NCBI GenBank assembly: GCA_018398585.1
Contig: JAGTTD010000010.1
Coordinates: 32,652,638 to 32,716,637 of the forward strand
DNA from: Simmondsia chinensis
Lineage: Eukaryota; Streptophyta; Magnoliopsida; Caryophyllales; Simmondsiaceae
Length of the DNA stretch: 64,000 nt
Reading direction: 5' to 3'
Under the pieces are notes generated by a model. The model did no database searches and was not told the DNA's origin. It worked only from the letters and a program-made list of their open reading frames with translations. The translations under genes were made by a program, and so were the position numbers. Positions 12,201 through 22,713 of the stretch are shown here, piece after piece; within the stretch, counting starts at the first letter, position 1, and each line of letters opens with the position of its first letter.

Positions 12201-15200
12201 AAATTTGACGTATGCATAATGGATGAGGCTGGACAGACTAGCTTGCCGGTATGGTTTCATGCTGATTTAAGCATTACTTGACACAGTTGACTGGATTGCA
12301 TTGCACTTCTTGCCTTCCGAAAGAAATGAATTTATTGCCCTTGGTCATTGCTCCTATGCTCTTTCTCGTAGATTTTATACGTTGCCAAGTTTTGGTCTTC
12401 ATACGAACCAGCAGAAGATATTTTTCCCTTTCAGCCATGAGAAACTGAAACTCGAGTTCCCTCCAGGAAACTGTAATGCTTTGTTAATGAACAACAGAGC
12501 ATGGTGTTACTTGTTAAAGCTTTTACTTATCATGCTTTCATGTCTACAGTGCATCACAACTTTTTTTTTTGCTTAGCTTAATGAACATACTCATTGAATA
12601 CTTTGTTTGTGTTTTTCATTTAAAATATTATCTTATTTTATAAAGTAACAAGAAGAGAGAAGGCATAAGTTTCAATAAAAATTGACAGTCATGAGTTTGT
12701 TTGCTTAATGAATCTTTTCTTCTTGTTTATGTGTGTATGTTTCTGTGTTTGCCTTCTTCATGTGTGTAAGAGAGTTACACAACTTTATTTTATCTTTTTC
12801 TATTATAACTGAGGGGGGAATTATCACTTATGTAGTCCGAGGTTTGATCATTTATCACCTAGGTGCTCTAACGTTTCAATACTATGGGGCACATTCAAGT
12901 TTGAAAATTGATTATTCAGGTACCTTGGAGTTTTAAATTTTATCATTCAGGTTCCCTTTTGCCAAATTTGATATATTTTTGTTGGAAAATACTAAAACGA
13001 AACATAATTCCTTACATTTACAAGTATCGTCATTAAAATTATCAAAAGGTTTTGCCAAAAAAATCCTGACAACACATGATTTTGGCAATATATAGGTAGT
13101 TTATATTGAAGTGGTGAACTTTTTATCATAATTCATTAAACTTTTGCTAAAAATATTGACATAACTTTTATATATTGTCGTAATCATGTACTGCATCAAC
13201 ATTTTCTATTTAAAATTGGTTAAATTCTTAAAAGAATTCATCAAATTTTGACATGGCTTACCTAAGGGATAAACTATTCAAATCTATGGGTACCTCACTG
13301 TATCTATTAAAATGTCACTGTACTTGGGTGATAAATGTTGAAACCTTTAGGATACCTGAGTGATAATTTTCCTAACTGATGCTATCAGGGGAATGGTGCT
13401 TTGCATCTTGATGTTTGCTTATCTTTATTTTAGGTATCACTGGGGCCCTTGTTGTTTGCTTCGACTTTTGTCCTTGTGGGAGACCATTATCAGTTACCTC
13501 CTCTTGTTCAGGTATATTTTATGTCATCCTCAATCTAGCCCTTTCTTCCCCTGTTCTTTAATACTATATACTTGTAAAAAGCGAGTTTACGTCATATGTC
13601 ATTAGAGTGCAGAGGCTAGGGAAAGTGGCATGTCAGTTAGCTTGTTTCGTAGGCTTTCAGAAGCACATCCCCAAGCAATTTCTGCGCTGCAGAGCCAGGT
13701 TTGCCGATGGCTTTCTGTTCAGTCTAGTGGTACATTTCTTGAACATTTCACTTAGAAGATTTGTATAACTTACTATGGTCCTCTTTCTACTTACAGTACC
13801 GTATGTGTGAAGGCATCATGAAACTGTCAAATGCACTTATATATGGTGACAGGCTTCGTTGTGGCTCTTCTGATGTGGAGAATGCAAAGCTCAAGTTGCA
13901 AGACTTAGGGTCCTCTTCTCCGTGGCTCAGGAAGGTAACTGCAACATACATTTAGTTGATTATGTATCGTTGAAATCTGTTAGAAAATGTCGTTTGATCT
14001 TTTCCCTTTACGCCCACCCCTATATCTATCTTCAGTAAATGTCGTCTTCTTTTGCTTATGACAATTGTAATGATCTAAAAACTAAAGTACCTAAATTGAA
14101 AGGGAACACAGAGATAAAAGAAGAAAATAAACATTTCATTCATCATTCATTGATTTAAGTCAGGTTACAATCACCCTTATTTATAGAGGTGCAAGGCACC
14201 AACAATAAAATCCTAAAGATAGCAAATAAAATCCTAAAGATAAGATAATGAGTATACAAGGAAACATCCACAAAATATTCCAACATATCCGATATTCAGC
14301 AAATCTGATATTTTTTGGAACGTAACACAATCTATGTTAATATGTGATAATAGTGAGCCATACAGGCAAAGACATCCAATTTTGATCACAAATAGTTGCA
14401 ACTGAAGCTAACCCTCAGTTATGCTCTTACTATCTGCAAATTAATAGAATTGCACATGTGGACAATGCGTGCCTTAACCACAGTCCCCCAAGATAAGAAA
14501 TTTTCCATGCGGATTGGGCATGGATGAGCCTTAGGAAGCTAGCGTTGGTATAAGTTCGAAAATATAATGATTGCTATTTGTTGCTAATATCAGAGTGACC
14601 AATAAACCAAGGGCAACCCTAGTTGCAAGAAAATTGAATTTTATTTATTAGGCGTAAACCAGATTATAGGCTTACCCAAACTATACAAAGTATGCTAATT
14701 ATCAAATACAATGAATGAATCTCCGAGGGACTTTGACATATCGAGAATAGGTTTTGAGTGAGCTAAAAAACCTAGGGCATTTTGTAAATGCAAAGAAATT
14801 CATGTTGAAGTTGATTGTGTAACATCCATGAATCCCTTAGTGTGAAGCTATTGCTTCCCGTCAATAGTTGGTTGTTATGGTGATTGCTGTTGCTGCAGTC
14901 CAAAGCATATCCATCATTTGCTGTTAAGAGTAGTCTAGCTGTTATTTTGCTGTTTTTTATTTTGCATTTGTTGTCTCAATGAAGGAATTGTTATCGGATG
15001 ATGTATGTTGAGTTAGATGTCTCTTTCTGAATCAACAACAACAACAAATCCAGTGCCTCGAGGGCTCCCGCATATGCAGGGTTTGGGGGGGTGGGATTTA
15101 CGTTGCCTTACCCCTTTAGGGTGCCACCCTAAAAAGAGACTGTGTCCGAGGATCCCCAACCTAGAAAACATAAAAGTAACAGCACATAGATAGAAAGCGT

Positions 15201-18200
15201 AAAGCATAAAGCATGAAGCAACGATAGCAATAAAGCATCCTAGCGACAGAGCAACAAGCAATCAACACACAACAATAGCAAATAAAATCAAACAGCCATA
15301 CGTTTAAGTTTATGGGCACTAGTACGATCTTTCTGAATGTGACTTGCAAATTTCTTCGATTACTTCATTTCAGGGCTTGAGTTTTCAGTATGCAGCTCTA
15401 TCGTAAATCACTGATTGAGCATCACTTTTATGTAGCTTCCATGTCAATGGCTGAGCAATGTAGCCTATGTTTTATTGTTTTTTCGCAGGTCTTGGCTGTG
15501 GAGAAGCCAGTAATACTTATCAACACAGGTTTTTGAAATATTCATTCTTATTGATGTTATCCTCTGACAAGGTTGCATGTCTCTGATAATATGACCGTTG
15601 GCTTCTCAGATATGTTACCCGCTTTCGAAGTGAGGGATAATAAAACAGTAAATAACCCTGTTGAAGCTTACATTGTTGCTGAGGTGAGATTTTAGATTAA
15701 GGCTCCATTTGTTTCAATTTAAAAACATTTCCTTCTATAAAATTTTTCTTCACAAAATATTTTCATTTAAAAACGTGTTCTCAAAAATTTGTCGTTATAG
15801 CTAAAAATAATGGTTTCATTTTATAAATTTATGTAAGCTTCACACTTGGCCGAGTTGAGGTTAAAGTGAAGCATTGACATGAGATTACCGTCAAAAGCGT
15901 CGTCCCCTCCATGAATGAAAATGTATTCCTCTTTCGTTGAGGGGAAGTCAGTTTCCCTTTAATGGAGGAAAATATTTTCCATGTTTCATTGGTGTAATTG
16001 GCACCACCTTGTAGGGGTACAGCTGCGTACATTTTACTCCAGATCCTACCTTAGTGGGAGCCTCTGTGAGGCATTGGCTTGTTGTTTCATTGTTATTATG
16101 AAGTTATGCCCAAAAAAAAAAAATAATAATAATAAGAATTGAGACAGAATTTTTTTTTTTGTCAAAACAAACCGATCATAATTGCTTCACCGGTAATACC
16201 GAGAAGTGTCCACTCATTGTTCTCAGCAGGCATTTCCACCTCAGCAGGCCCGGTACCCTAACTCTTGGTAGTTTAATGTAGGTCATTGAGTCACTTGTCA
16301 ACCATGGAGTTGAAAAAGAAGTTATTGGTGTGATTACTCCTTACAATTCTCAGGCAAATCTCATTCAGCAAGCCGTGAACATGGCAGGCCTTGAGGTCCA
16401 TACAATTGACAAGTATCAGGTCGGACCAATTCTTTCATCTATTATGTAAAATTCACTTGAGAAGGAGTGACGCAGCATAGGGGTAAGGCTGCGCACATCC
16501 CATCCCCCCCTAAAAAAAAAAACCCTACATATACGAGAGCCCTCAAGGCACTGGGTTTTTTTTTGTTGTTGTTGTAGTCTTATTCTAGATTGTAGGATAA
16601 TTTAGTTCTTTTTCTTATTGATCTCTTCAGTTATCCAATAAGGTTTAGCATTTTTTTATAAATAGAGCTTTGTAATTCATTAGTTAAAAGTTCTTGAAGA
16701 AATAAAATTGAGTTGTGTTTTTAAGTAGTAAGTTGTGCTACAACAATTATGAAATATGAAATCTTTTATGATCAATAATCTCATCTTCTGTGCTGCATCA
16801 AAGAGACTCTGGTACACTTTGTTAGGTGATATCTAAATTGTTTTTCCCCCTTTCTGGATGGTGTGAATTCTGTAGGTGATTCTAGGAGTGTAAACGTGCT
16901 GAATCGAGTTGAAGACCTCCTTATTCGAACCCAAGCTTTCGAGCTCAAGTTTGAGTTGAGCCCTTATCGAACTCAAATCTTTGTTCCATTGCTTGATTCG
17001 ATATAATATTATATTCGATACTCTGCTTAACTTGACTTGTTAGCCTAAATCAGCTAAGTGGAGCTCATGCTTGAGCTAGGCTTGCTATTGAATTAAGCTA
17101 GCTAACGAGCCAAACTGGTCAAGTTACCATCGAGCAAGCCATTATCAATCCATTCTCGAGCTAATACTGACAATCTAATGAGTCTTTATCACACTGTTCG
17201 TGGATATTAACAAGTTGAGAACCCCCCGTGTTTGAAAGTGACTGGTTAAGCTTATCAAGCTTGCTCGAACTCAACTTGATAAGTTTGCTACGTTTCTAGG
17301 CAATACTAATCATCTTGAATCATTGGTATTCTCTTATTAAAATTACTTTTTTTTTTTGTGTGGTTTGACTTGGTCCGTTTAACTGGTGGCTGCTTTCACA
17401 ATATGATTTCCTGGGATCTCTTTTTGCTCCCTTCCGTTTCTTTCCTACTTTTGTGATTAATTTCAAATGCTTTTAGAATGAAATATAAACTTATTACATA
17501 TCCATATTCCCTTTGAGTGGGGTCGGTACTCTAATGTTTATACTACATTCACTAACAAGTTTCTTCATTTCAACGTTTGTGGGTTTGCTTGTGCTTATTC
17601 TGATATTCTTAAAATACTAGCATTTTTCACTCATGAAAATAGTCATAGTTCTTGGAAGCGGCCTCTCTCCAGGGTAACACCCTGTAAGAGGTAAGGCTGC
17701 GCACATCTCCCGCAGAACTTGCCGTGGCGGGAGCCTTTATGAGGCACTGGGTTGTGCTTGCTGTAAAATATTCATAGTTCGAATGTCCTTGCATTTTTAG
17801 TGCACAAGCCTTTATTTGGTACATCAACTATACACGAGTGGGACGGCGTTCCTTACATATTATGATCTTCAATGTTCAGGGAAGAGATAAGGACTGCATA
17901 CTTGTGTCTTTTGTCAGATCAAGCCAAAATCCAAAGAATTGTTCGTCGTCACTGCTTGGTGACTGGCATAGGATCAATGTAGCCTTAACACGTGCCAAGG
18001 TGAGTGATGCAACACAGTTCGATTTAGTATTTATTTTAGGATTTTTTTTTTATAACAAAACACCACCTTCAAAAGTTTTCATTTTTTTTTAATCACTACA
18101 ACTTCTCAATTTTACAAAAAACTAACTTTAAAAGTTTAAATTTTTTCATGTAACCACTTACATTGACATCATTAGTTTTCCCTTGAGTCTGTGTAACTCT

Positions 18201-18834
18201 ACATTTTCTTATAAAAAAACCGGAAGATAAATACACATGTTGGTGTAAGCTCACTTGGTAAAGTTATAGTCTCTATGTATAAGTTTGAAATCCAACTACA
18301 TGTTTGTGTACAGAGATCTGAACATGCGTATAGAGCTACCTTAGCGCAATATAATGCTTCACGAGGGAGCTAAAACCAATGTGTTATGCTTTTCCCAAAA
18401 ATATATATAAACTTAAGCAAAATCACACGTGTAACCCAAACGGACCACTAATGATGTTGATGTAGGTGGTTGATTGAAAATATTTAAACTTTTGACGATG
18501 GTTTTTTGAAAAATTGAAAAGTTGTGCTTGTTAAGTGAAATATGACTACTTTTGAAGATGATTTAACACAAGATATCCTTTATTTTAAGCATATGTCCAT
18601 TGCATGCTCTGAAGCAGCTACTCCATGATTTTAACGTGTTCCTAACATCAAAGTTATGCTTATTTGTTTGTACAGAAGAAGTTGATAATGGTAGGCTCGA
18701 GCAGAACTCTCTCAAAGGTTCCACTCCTGAAACTTCTCGTCAAGAAAGTAGACGAGCAATCTGGCATCTTTTCCATCACCAAGGATGATATCAACCACAT
18801 TCAACCACTTAAGAGATGCTCTCAGCTCAGATAA
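272..18834 (+). CDS. DNA2: DNA2 helicase/nuclease, 3' part (27 exons)
   Basis: This is the C-terminal part of the ATP-dependent helicase/nuclease Dna2 (JHS1 in Arabidopsis), which trims Okazaki-fragment flaps and resects DNA ends in the nucleus. Exons: 272-404, 556-666, 782-878, 1233-1315, 2466-2531, 2717-2872, 2981-3036, 3125-3179, 3257-3367, 3448-3504, 6899-7033, 7131-7385, 8352-8426, 8582-8703, 8804-8876, 8962-9066, 9219-9386, 11944-12013, 12097-12248, 13434-13511, 13606-13698, 13797-13934, 15489-15528, 15610-15683, 16282-16419, 17880-17999, 18676-18834. Together they encode 973 codons with no frame break. Visible residues, numbered from the first codon here: Fe-S cysteine about 52 (SCPRR) and 295/298/304 (CRRC, then C); RecB-type nuclease Asp 184 (GVIDA), Glu 206 and Lys 208 (LEFKTGK), Gln 224/Tyr 228 (QVILY). 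SF1 helicase: Walker [11 protein letters not shown], motif II DEAGQ, motif [25 protein letters not shown], and motif [10 protein letters not shown]. All key residues are kept, so the gene is probably functional. N-terminal exons lie before base 1. Intron 3505-6898 carries a LINE. Identification is very sure; single splice sites are inferred by eye. Confidence 0.95.
935..1061 (+). repeat. RTE LINE 3'-tail insertion (127 bp)
   Basis: A tail-only copy with the modules CCGGAAACAGCCTC, GGGGTAAGGCTGCGTACATC, GACCCTGCTTATGCGGGAGCC, and a terminal (TTG)n. A 12-bp direct repeat TATTTGAAGGAT flanks it at 923-934 and 1062-1073, which marks the exact insertion. The sequence matches the 3' end of the RTE LINE at 9643-10688. 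It lies in a DNA2 intron. Confidence 0.85.
2155..2286 (-). repeat. RTE LINE 3'-tail insertion
   Basis: Reverse-oriented copy of the same tail, reading from ACAACAACAAA through GGGCTCCC-like and CCTTACCCCTTC modules. The internal C-tract is expanded to 15 bases (G on this strand, 2210-2224). A degenerate flanking repeat, GCTAACACATATGCT against GCTGATACATGTGCT downstream of the T-run, may be its target duplication (12 of 15). The 14-bp repeat AGGCTGATACATGT at 2287 and 2321 brackets a further T-rich insertion. Confidence 0.7.
2873..2980 (+). other. GC-AG intron in the DNA2 nuclease domain
   Basis: The upstream exon ends in CAG and the intron starts GCAAGT, an ideal GC-type 5' splice site. The intron ends CTGCAG. 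Joining 2872 to 2981 keeps frame and restores the conserved run from SGQ to SAMEHSAQ. No GT near this position gives the same product. The other DNA2 introns I resolved use GT-AG. Confidence 0.85.
3700..5480 (+). mobile_element. L1-type LINE remnant with zf-RVT and RNase H
   Basis: A 5'-truncated non-LTR element in the sense direction inside DNA2 intron 3505-6898. From 3739 it encodes the end of a reverse transcriptase ([24 protein letters not shown]). The zinc-binding region follows in 4135-5019 ([55 protein letters not shown]). After a frameshift near 5000 comes the start of an RNase H domain ([13 protein letters not shown]). Shifts near 3960 and 5000 and several stops show it is dead. The A-rich end near 5465-5486 fits a LINE poly(A). 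I found no convincing target duplication. Confidence 0.85.
5995..6732. repeat. GAGCC-rich hAT-like repeat
   Basis: The ends are inverted: AGGGCTGCAAATGAG near 5995 and, reverse-complemented, AGGGCTACAAATGAG near 6728 (14 of 15). The interior is full of GAGCC/GGCTC words. A tandem array of about 97-107 bp units starts at 6041, 6148 and 6245, each opening ACTAAAYGAGACC. The middle, about 6370-6480, is AT-rich and unlike the flanks. TIR style suggests a non-autonomous hAT element, but I could not match an 8-bp target duplication. Confidence 0.55.
7500..7612 (-). repeat. Possible tRNA-derived SINE
   Basis: On the minus strand the sequence carries a box-B-like word (CCATTCAAATCCC) followed by CACCGACAAACTTGC and ends in A12 (T-run 7502-7513). 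It sits in the DNA2 intron after 7385. The 5' end and target duplication are not clear. Confidence 0.45.
9643..10688 (-). mobile_element. RTE-clade LINE, 5'-truncated, with intact 3' tail
   Basis: The 12-bp direct repeat ACTTGTTACATA at 9631-9642 and 10689-10700 bounds this insertion exactly. In element orientation it holds the end of an RTE reverse-transcriptase ORF (10066-10686), a 3' UTR, and the tail (GGTTGGGGGTCCTCGGAAAC, GGGGGAAGGC, GACCCTGCTTTTGCGGGAGC, CACTGGG) ending in (TTG)n. This is the reference for the tail copies in the window and the likely mobilisation partner of the 5S-headed SINEs. It lies in the DNA2 intron 9387-11943. Confidence 0.92.
10066..10686 (-). pseudogene. RTE LINE reverse transcriptase, C-terminal part
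   Basis: An open frame of 206 codons with the plant RTE hallmarks [71 protein letters not shown] and [11 protein letters not shown]. The endonuclease and the catalytic RT core (YADD region) are missing because the copy is 5'-truncated. No internal stop is present, so the insertion looks fairly young. It cannot be active alone. Confidence 0.9.
12815..13372. mobile_element. Mutator-like MITE, copy A (558 bp)
   Basis: The ends are inverted (GGGAATTATCACTTA and, reverse-complemented, GGAAAATTATCACTCA). The similarity continues inward through AGGTTTGATCATTTATCACC-type sequence. A 9-bp flanking repeat, TAACTGAGG at 12806-12814 and TAACTGATG at 13373-13381 (8 of 9), fits Mutator-type insertion. No coding potential. 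Four relatives lie at 20250, 22155, 41700 and 62868. Here it is in the DNA2 intron 12249-13433. Confidence 0.75.
14085..14340 (-). repeat. Probable solo LTR
   Basis: Read on the minus strand this has LTR-like order: AT-rich U3, a TATA-like CTATAAATAAGG near 14180-14191, and a downstream leader rich in ATGAATGAATG words. An imperfect internal duplication (AATAAAATCCTAAAGATA) occurs at about 14202-14242. No internal retrotransposon sequence adjoins. Edges are approximate. Confidence 0.4.
15033..15327 (-). mobile_element. RTE LINE 3'-end insertion (295 bp)
   Basis: An 11-bp direct repeat, TCTTTCTGAAT, flanks it at 15022-15032 and 15328-15338. In reverse orientation it keeps about 150 bp of RTE 3' UTR (GTGTGTTGATTGC, ATGCTTTATGC words), then the full tail, an internal 7-base C-tract, and (TTG)n. 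It is in the DNA2 intron 13935-15488. Confidence 0.85.
16005..16095 (+). repeat. RTE tail fragment
   Basis: Keeps GGGGTACAGCTGCGTACATT, an AGATCCTACCTTAGTGGGAGCC-like module, TGAGGCATTGG and a short (TTG) end. It is a diverged, short copy of the tail in the DNA2 intron 15684-16281. The sequence just upstream (15690-15980) resembles a small MITE beginning GGCTCCATTTGTTT. Confidence 0.6.
16483..16578 (+). repeat. RTE tail fragment
   Basis: Contains GGGGTAAGGCTGCGCACATC, a C7 tract followed by A-rich sequence, ACGAGAGCCCTCAAGGCACTGG and (GTT)n. It is a diverged tail copy in the DNA2 intron 16420-17879. Confidence 0.65.
16870..17302. repeat. GAGCTC-rich dispersed repeat
   Basis: Begins near TAGGAGTGTAAACG and ends near TAAGTTTGCTACGTTTCTAGG, with many GAGCT, CGAACTC and TTGAGTT words. 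It resembles the GAGCC elements at 5995 and 63296 and may be an old hAT-type non-autonomous element. It lies inside a DNA2 intron. No clean terminal repeats. Confidence 0.4.
17652..17764 (+). repeat. RTE tail insertion with target duplication
   Basis: Flanked by AAAATAGTCATAGTTC (17636-17651) and AAAATATTCATAGTTC (17765-17780), a 15-of-16 direct repeat. The insert keeps GCGGCCTCTCTCC, GGTAAGGCTGCGCACATC, GGCGGGAGCC and AGGCACTGGGTTG. It is the seventh DNA2-intron tail when the RTE LINE's own tail is counted. Confidence 0.8.
18235..18400 (+). repeat. Possible tRNA-derived SINE
   Basis: Contains a box-A-like GTAAGCTCACTTGGTAAAG and, about 33 bp on, a box-B-like AAGTTTGAAATCC, a spacing suited to an RNA polymerase III promoter. 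It is in the last DNA2 intron (18000-18675). Neither a poly(A) end nor a duplication is clear. Confidence 0.45.
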
Positions 18835-19273
18835 GTTTCTACAGATTTTGGCATTCTTATATTGTTATTCTTTTTCAATTGAGAATGTGTAATCTGAATG
18901 CAATGAAAGTTCAAAAGCATGTATAGAAACATCAATCTCTACCCCTGATTATTGTTCTTTTTGTTTCATACTTGATGTCTCAGATTAATGTAATGAGAGA
19001 GAGCGAGAGAGAGGGAGGGAGGAGGAGCATTGGTGTTTGGCCAAATTGGGTAATGTTATTGCCAAAGCAAGATCATAGTTCTCAAAGTAATTTTGTGGCT
19101 CTCATTGTTTGCAAGTCATATAATTACTTTGGTAATAGTAATTTTTGCCCTATCAATAACAACTACCAAATTTTGTAATCTAAAGTTTATATGTATATAG
19201 GAATTTGATTCTCTTATCTTGCAACGTCGCCCTCTCTTTTTGAAGGCCTAAACTGTTTTTTGTCTTAAAATGA
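18835..19273 (+). other. DNA2 3' flank
   Basis: The region after the stop codon holds the DNA2 3' UTR, with an AATGAAAG-type weak poly(A) signal near 18902. A GA-rich patch lies at 18993-19024. I see no gene. Confidence 0.4.
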
Positions 19274-19392
19274 ATTTTTTTTTTTTTTTTTTTTTAGTAA
19301 TGCCACAGAGAGGGGTTTGCCGGAATTGAACCCGCATCCTGGGTTTGGCAACTGCAACCCCAACCAATGGGATAACTCGGGGATCGGTTGTC
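19274..19392 (-). mobile_element. tRNA-derived SINE with poly(A)
   Basis: A 13-bp direct repeat, TGTCTTAAAATGA, at 19261-19273 and 19393-19405 bounds the insert. On the minus strand it has TTGGTTGGGGTTGCAGTTGC (box-A region), GATGCGGGTTCAATTCCGGC (box B) and ends in a poly(A) of about 20. This is a separate SINE type from the 5S-headed family: its tail is poly(A), so an L1-type LINE is the likely partner. Confidence 0.85.
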
Positions 19393-20249
19393 TGTCTTAA
19401 AATGAGTTTCACCCCTTTCATTTAGTCCATTGGCGGATCCAATGTTGGGCAAGTTGTACCCCTTGTGACTTGCGGATAATATATAAGGAGTAATTTTGAT
19501 TTTAAACACTTGCCTTAATAAAAACTAAGATTGCATCAAATGATATTCCCTAACCTGTCTAGTGCCTTTACTATGACAAATTGTTATGTGATTCTATATA
19601 AGATTGTATAGTAAATGAATTTTGTTATCCAAGTTCTGCCGTATATTCTTAGATTTTATGTTTCAATACTCTACATTTCTATTTTTCATTTATTTGTATA
19701 TGCTTAGGGTCCCTAAGGAAACTAACACTTAGAGGGGAGGTGTGATAAGCTTTGAATCTAAGACCTCTTGTTTGGATTGTCGGGAGTTAGATAACTACAT
19801 CAGCACTATATTAGCTCGCATAAATTTGCACATAGTATTAAGTAAGTTGTCTATTTTTGGCATTGTCTCCTATAGAAAAAAATTTCAGAATTAGCCACTA
19901 ATTTAGATCAATTTCAATATCAAAATTCTAGTGAACTAATTCGGTGACTAAATGGGAATTTTAGTTAAAGTTGGGTGACTGAGACTCCGTTTGTTTTGAA
20001 GGAAAAGTAGAATTTAGGAATTGATTTTTTTTGAGAAAAGGTTTTTCGAGAAAATATAAATTTCAAGTGGGGTTTTCTGTTGCTTGTCTCAAAGGAAAAT
20101 TTAATTCTCCATTGTGATGTCTTTTTGTATATTTAAAAAAAATATATTTTTTACCAATTATTTTATATCTTGTTATAGGATAACATAAGTAGCAATACAA
20201 CATGTGAAGTAACAAAAAAATAGTTAAGTATCAAAGCTGTATAAATTAG

Positions 20250-20720
20250 AAAAATTATTTCTTATGTATTTTAAAATTTGAGTATTTATCCTTTAAATAT
20301 CCTGTCATTTTAATTTATACAATGAGGTGTCCTAAGATAAGAAATTTTATTACTTGTGTATATATTGTGTTAAAATTTAGTGAATTTTATTAAAATTCAC
20401 TTAATTTCTGCCAAAAAACAGATGTGGTATAAGCTATAATGATATTATTAAAAGGTTATCCACATTCTAATAAAAAAATACTTATATATTATAAAAAAAA
20501 AGTGTTATATTAGTATTTTCGGACAAAAGAAATTATTGTATTATGATAGAGGATATATATAGATTGTTGTTTTCATTTAAAATCTACCAAATTTTGCAAA
20601 AGATACTTGATTCATGAGAGAATTTTTAAACTTCAGGATATATCATCGTATATTACTGAAATATTATAATACCTATGTAATAAATGTTAAAATATTAGGA
20701 TATCTGGATAATTTTCTTAT
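20250..20720. repeat. Mutator-like MITE, copy E (decayed)
   Basis: The interior words AAAATCTACCAAATTTTGCA and AGATACTTGATTCATGAGAG and the right end GATATCTGGATAATTTTC match the MITE family at 12815 and 22155. The left end is eroded. Very AT-rich. Confidence 0.5.
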
Positions 20721-21198
20721 ATAATATTATATAATAATTCAACTTGATTAAAATTATTCTATTGCAACTATAACAAAGTAACATCTAAGCTGCTTTTAAT
20801 TATTTGGTCTAATTCTTATATGATGTTGTTACGTTAAACAAGATACTTTGAGACAATTCCAAAACATGGGGCATGGTGTCTGGGCGAGAGCTCATCAATA
20901 AAATTTGAATTATTTAGTTTTATTTTCTAAAATTACCTTCTAATTTTTTTAGAAATTAAAAATTGAAAGAAAAATGTTTCGTGATTTTTAACTACTTGCA
21001 CAAAAAACTGAAAACTATAAACCAAAAACAAGTGTTTGTTTTTAATTTTTCAAAAACTAAAATTTACAATCACAAAATAATAGCATGGGGAACCTTAAAG
21101 ATGAAGTTGAAACAGCCAATTGTAATACCCAAAAAAAAAAAAAAAAGAAATACCAAGCGAGTGTATTCCGATTTTTTTTTAAAATTAGTAAGTCAATT

Positions 21199-21318
21199 CC
21201 CCGGAAACAGTCTCCTTTCCTGCCGGAAGGGGTAAGGCTGCGTACATCACCCCCCCCCCCCCCCCCGACCCCGCGTTATGCGGGAGCCGCAAGGCACTGG
21301 AACTGTTGTTGTTGTTGT
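21199..21318 (+). repeat. RTE tail insertion with C17 tract
   Basis: Starts CCCCGGAAACAGTCTCC and keeps GGGGTAAGGCTGCGTACATC, C17 (21250-21266), GACCCCGCGTTATGCGGGAG, GGCACTGG and (TTG)n. Imperfect flanking repeat AGTAAGTCAATT (21187-21198) and AGCAAGGCAATT (21319-21330), 10 of 12. Intergenic between DNA2 and the TBC gene. Confidence 0.8.
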
Positions 21319-22031
21319 AGCAAGGCAATTACACGGGGAGAGAGCAAAGTGCCTTGAACCTGGAGTTCTCAGGATGTTAGAGTATAAAACCAATCGTGAA
21401 CCTTCACCCATCAACTTAAGCTTTTGGGTGAGATGGTTTCTTGACACGGGATAGCCTAAACCACCCCCGAACACATGTTGCCAAAATTCATTCATGTGCT
21501 AATATGCCTTACAAGTTAGCCACTCCCCGAGGACGGGTCTTGTATGATATTATTTTCTATTTATAGTTTTTTACTTTTCAGAAACTAAAATTCATTTTCA
21601 AAAATGATTTTTTCTTGTTTTAGTTTCCTGTTTTCCTTTTTCATTCAAATTAGGAAGAAACCGAAGAAAAATAACCAAAACAAGAAAAAATTGTTCCAGA
21701 TTATGGTTTTAGTTTCTAAGGAGATGTGATCGGTATTGTTTTAGTTTTGTCATAGAAAAACTAAAACCAGAATTTGAAAAAAAAAATATATATATATATA
21801 TTTATGGTGGATATCAAATGAGAGCATTTAGCTATGGTGAGATATGAGAGCTTAAATCTCAACTATTGAATTCAAAATGAAGGGCTTCCATTGCACATAT
21901 AAAAATGGCCTAAAAACTCTCTCTCTCCTCCTCTTTATATGTGCAATCTCAACCTTTCATTTTGAATTCAATGGCTAAGATTTAAACTCTCATATCTCAC
22001 CATAGTCAAATTCTCTCATTTGATATTCACC

Positions 22032-22033
<2 letters not shown>

Positions 22034-22078
<45 letters not shown>
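22034..22078. repeat. (TA)n microsatellite
   Basis: An uninterrupted alternating AT tract, followed by (CA)n and more (TA)n to about 22107. It borders MITE copy B. Confidence 0.95.
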
Positions 22079-22089
<11 letters not shown>

Positions 22090-22154
22090 GTATATATATA
22101 TATATAAAAGATACCAAAAGAGCCGTAAAAAATCACAAACAAGGACAAAATAAA

Positions 22155-22713
22155 GAGAGATTATCACTTAAGTATCATGAGGTTTGGCAATTCATCACCT
22201 AGATACCCCAACATTTCAATATATACAATAAAGTATCCTGAGGTTTAAATATTTTATCACTTAGGTACCCTATGTTAAAATTTGATAAATTTTTGCGAGA
22301 AACAAACCAATTTTATACAAAAGATACTACTAATGTAGTGGATGATTATAATAATATATATAAGTCCTACCAAAGTTTTCAACAAAACTCACGCAATTAT
22401 GATAAAAAGTTCATTGAATTAGGATGCAAACTACATATATATTATCGAAATTATGTGTAATATTAGTACTTTTTGATTAAAAAATCATCAAATTCTAATA
22501 AATATACTTGTATATTGTCGAAATCACGTTTCATTTTAGCATTTTACAACCAAAATCTATCGATTTTTGGAATAAATGTACTTGATTGATAAAATTTTAA
22601 AGTTCGGGATACCTAAGTGAAAATTTGGAAACCTGAAGGTACCTAATATTTTGAAACGTCAGTTACCTAAATTATAAATGATCAAACCTCAGAATATCTA
22701 AGTAATAATTTCC
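22155..22713. mobile_element. Mutator-like MITE, copy B (about 559 bp)
   Basis: Left end GAGATTATCACTTAAGTATC, right end TCTAAGTAATAATTTCCC, near-inverted. A flanking 9-bp CAAAATAAA/AAAAATAAA (8 of 9) repeat fits Mutator-type insertion. This copy is not interrupted by the 5S-headed SINE, so it serves as the empty-site reference for copy C at 41700. No ORF. Confidence 0.7.

Noticed and set aside
21999..22110. Scaffold or origin element from the (TA)n tract
   Set aside because: Simple microsatellite; no other origin features.
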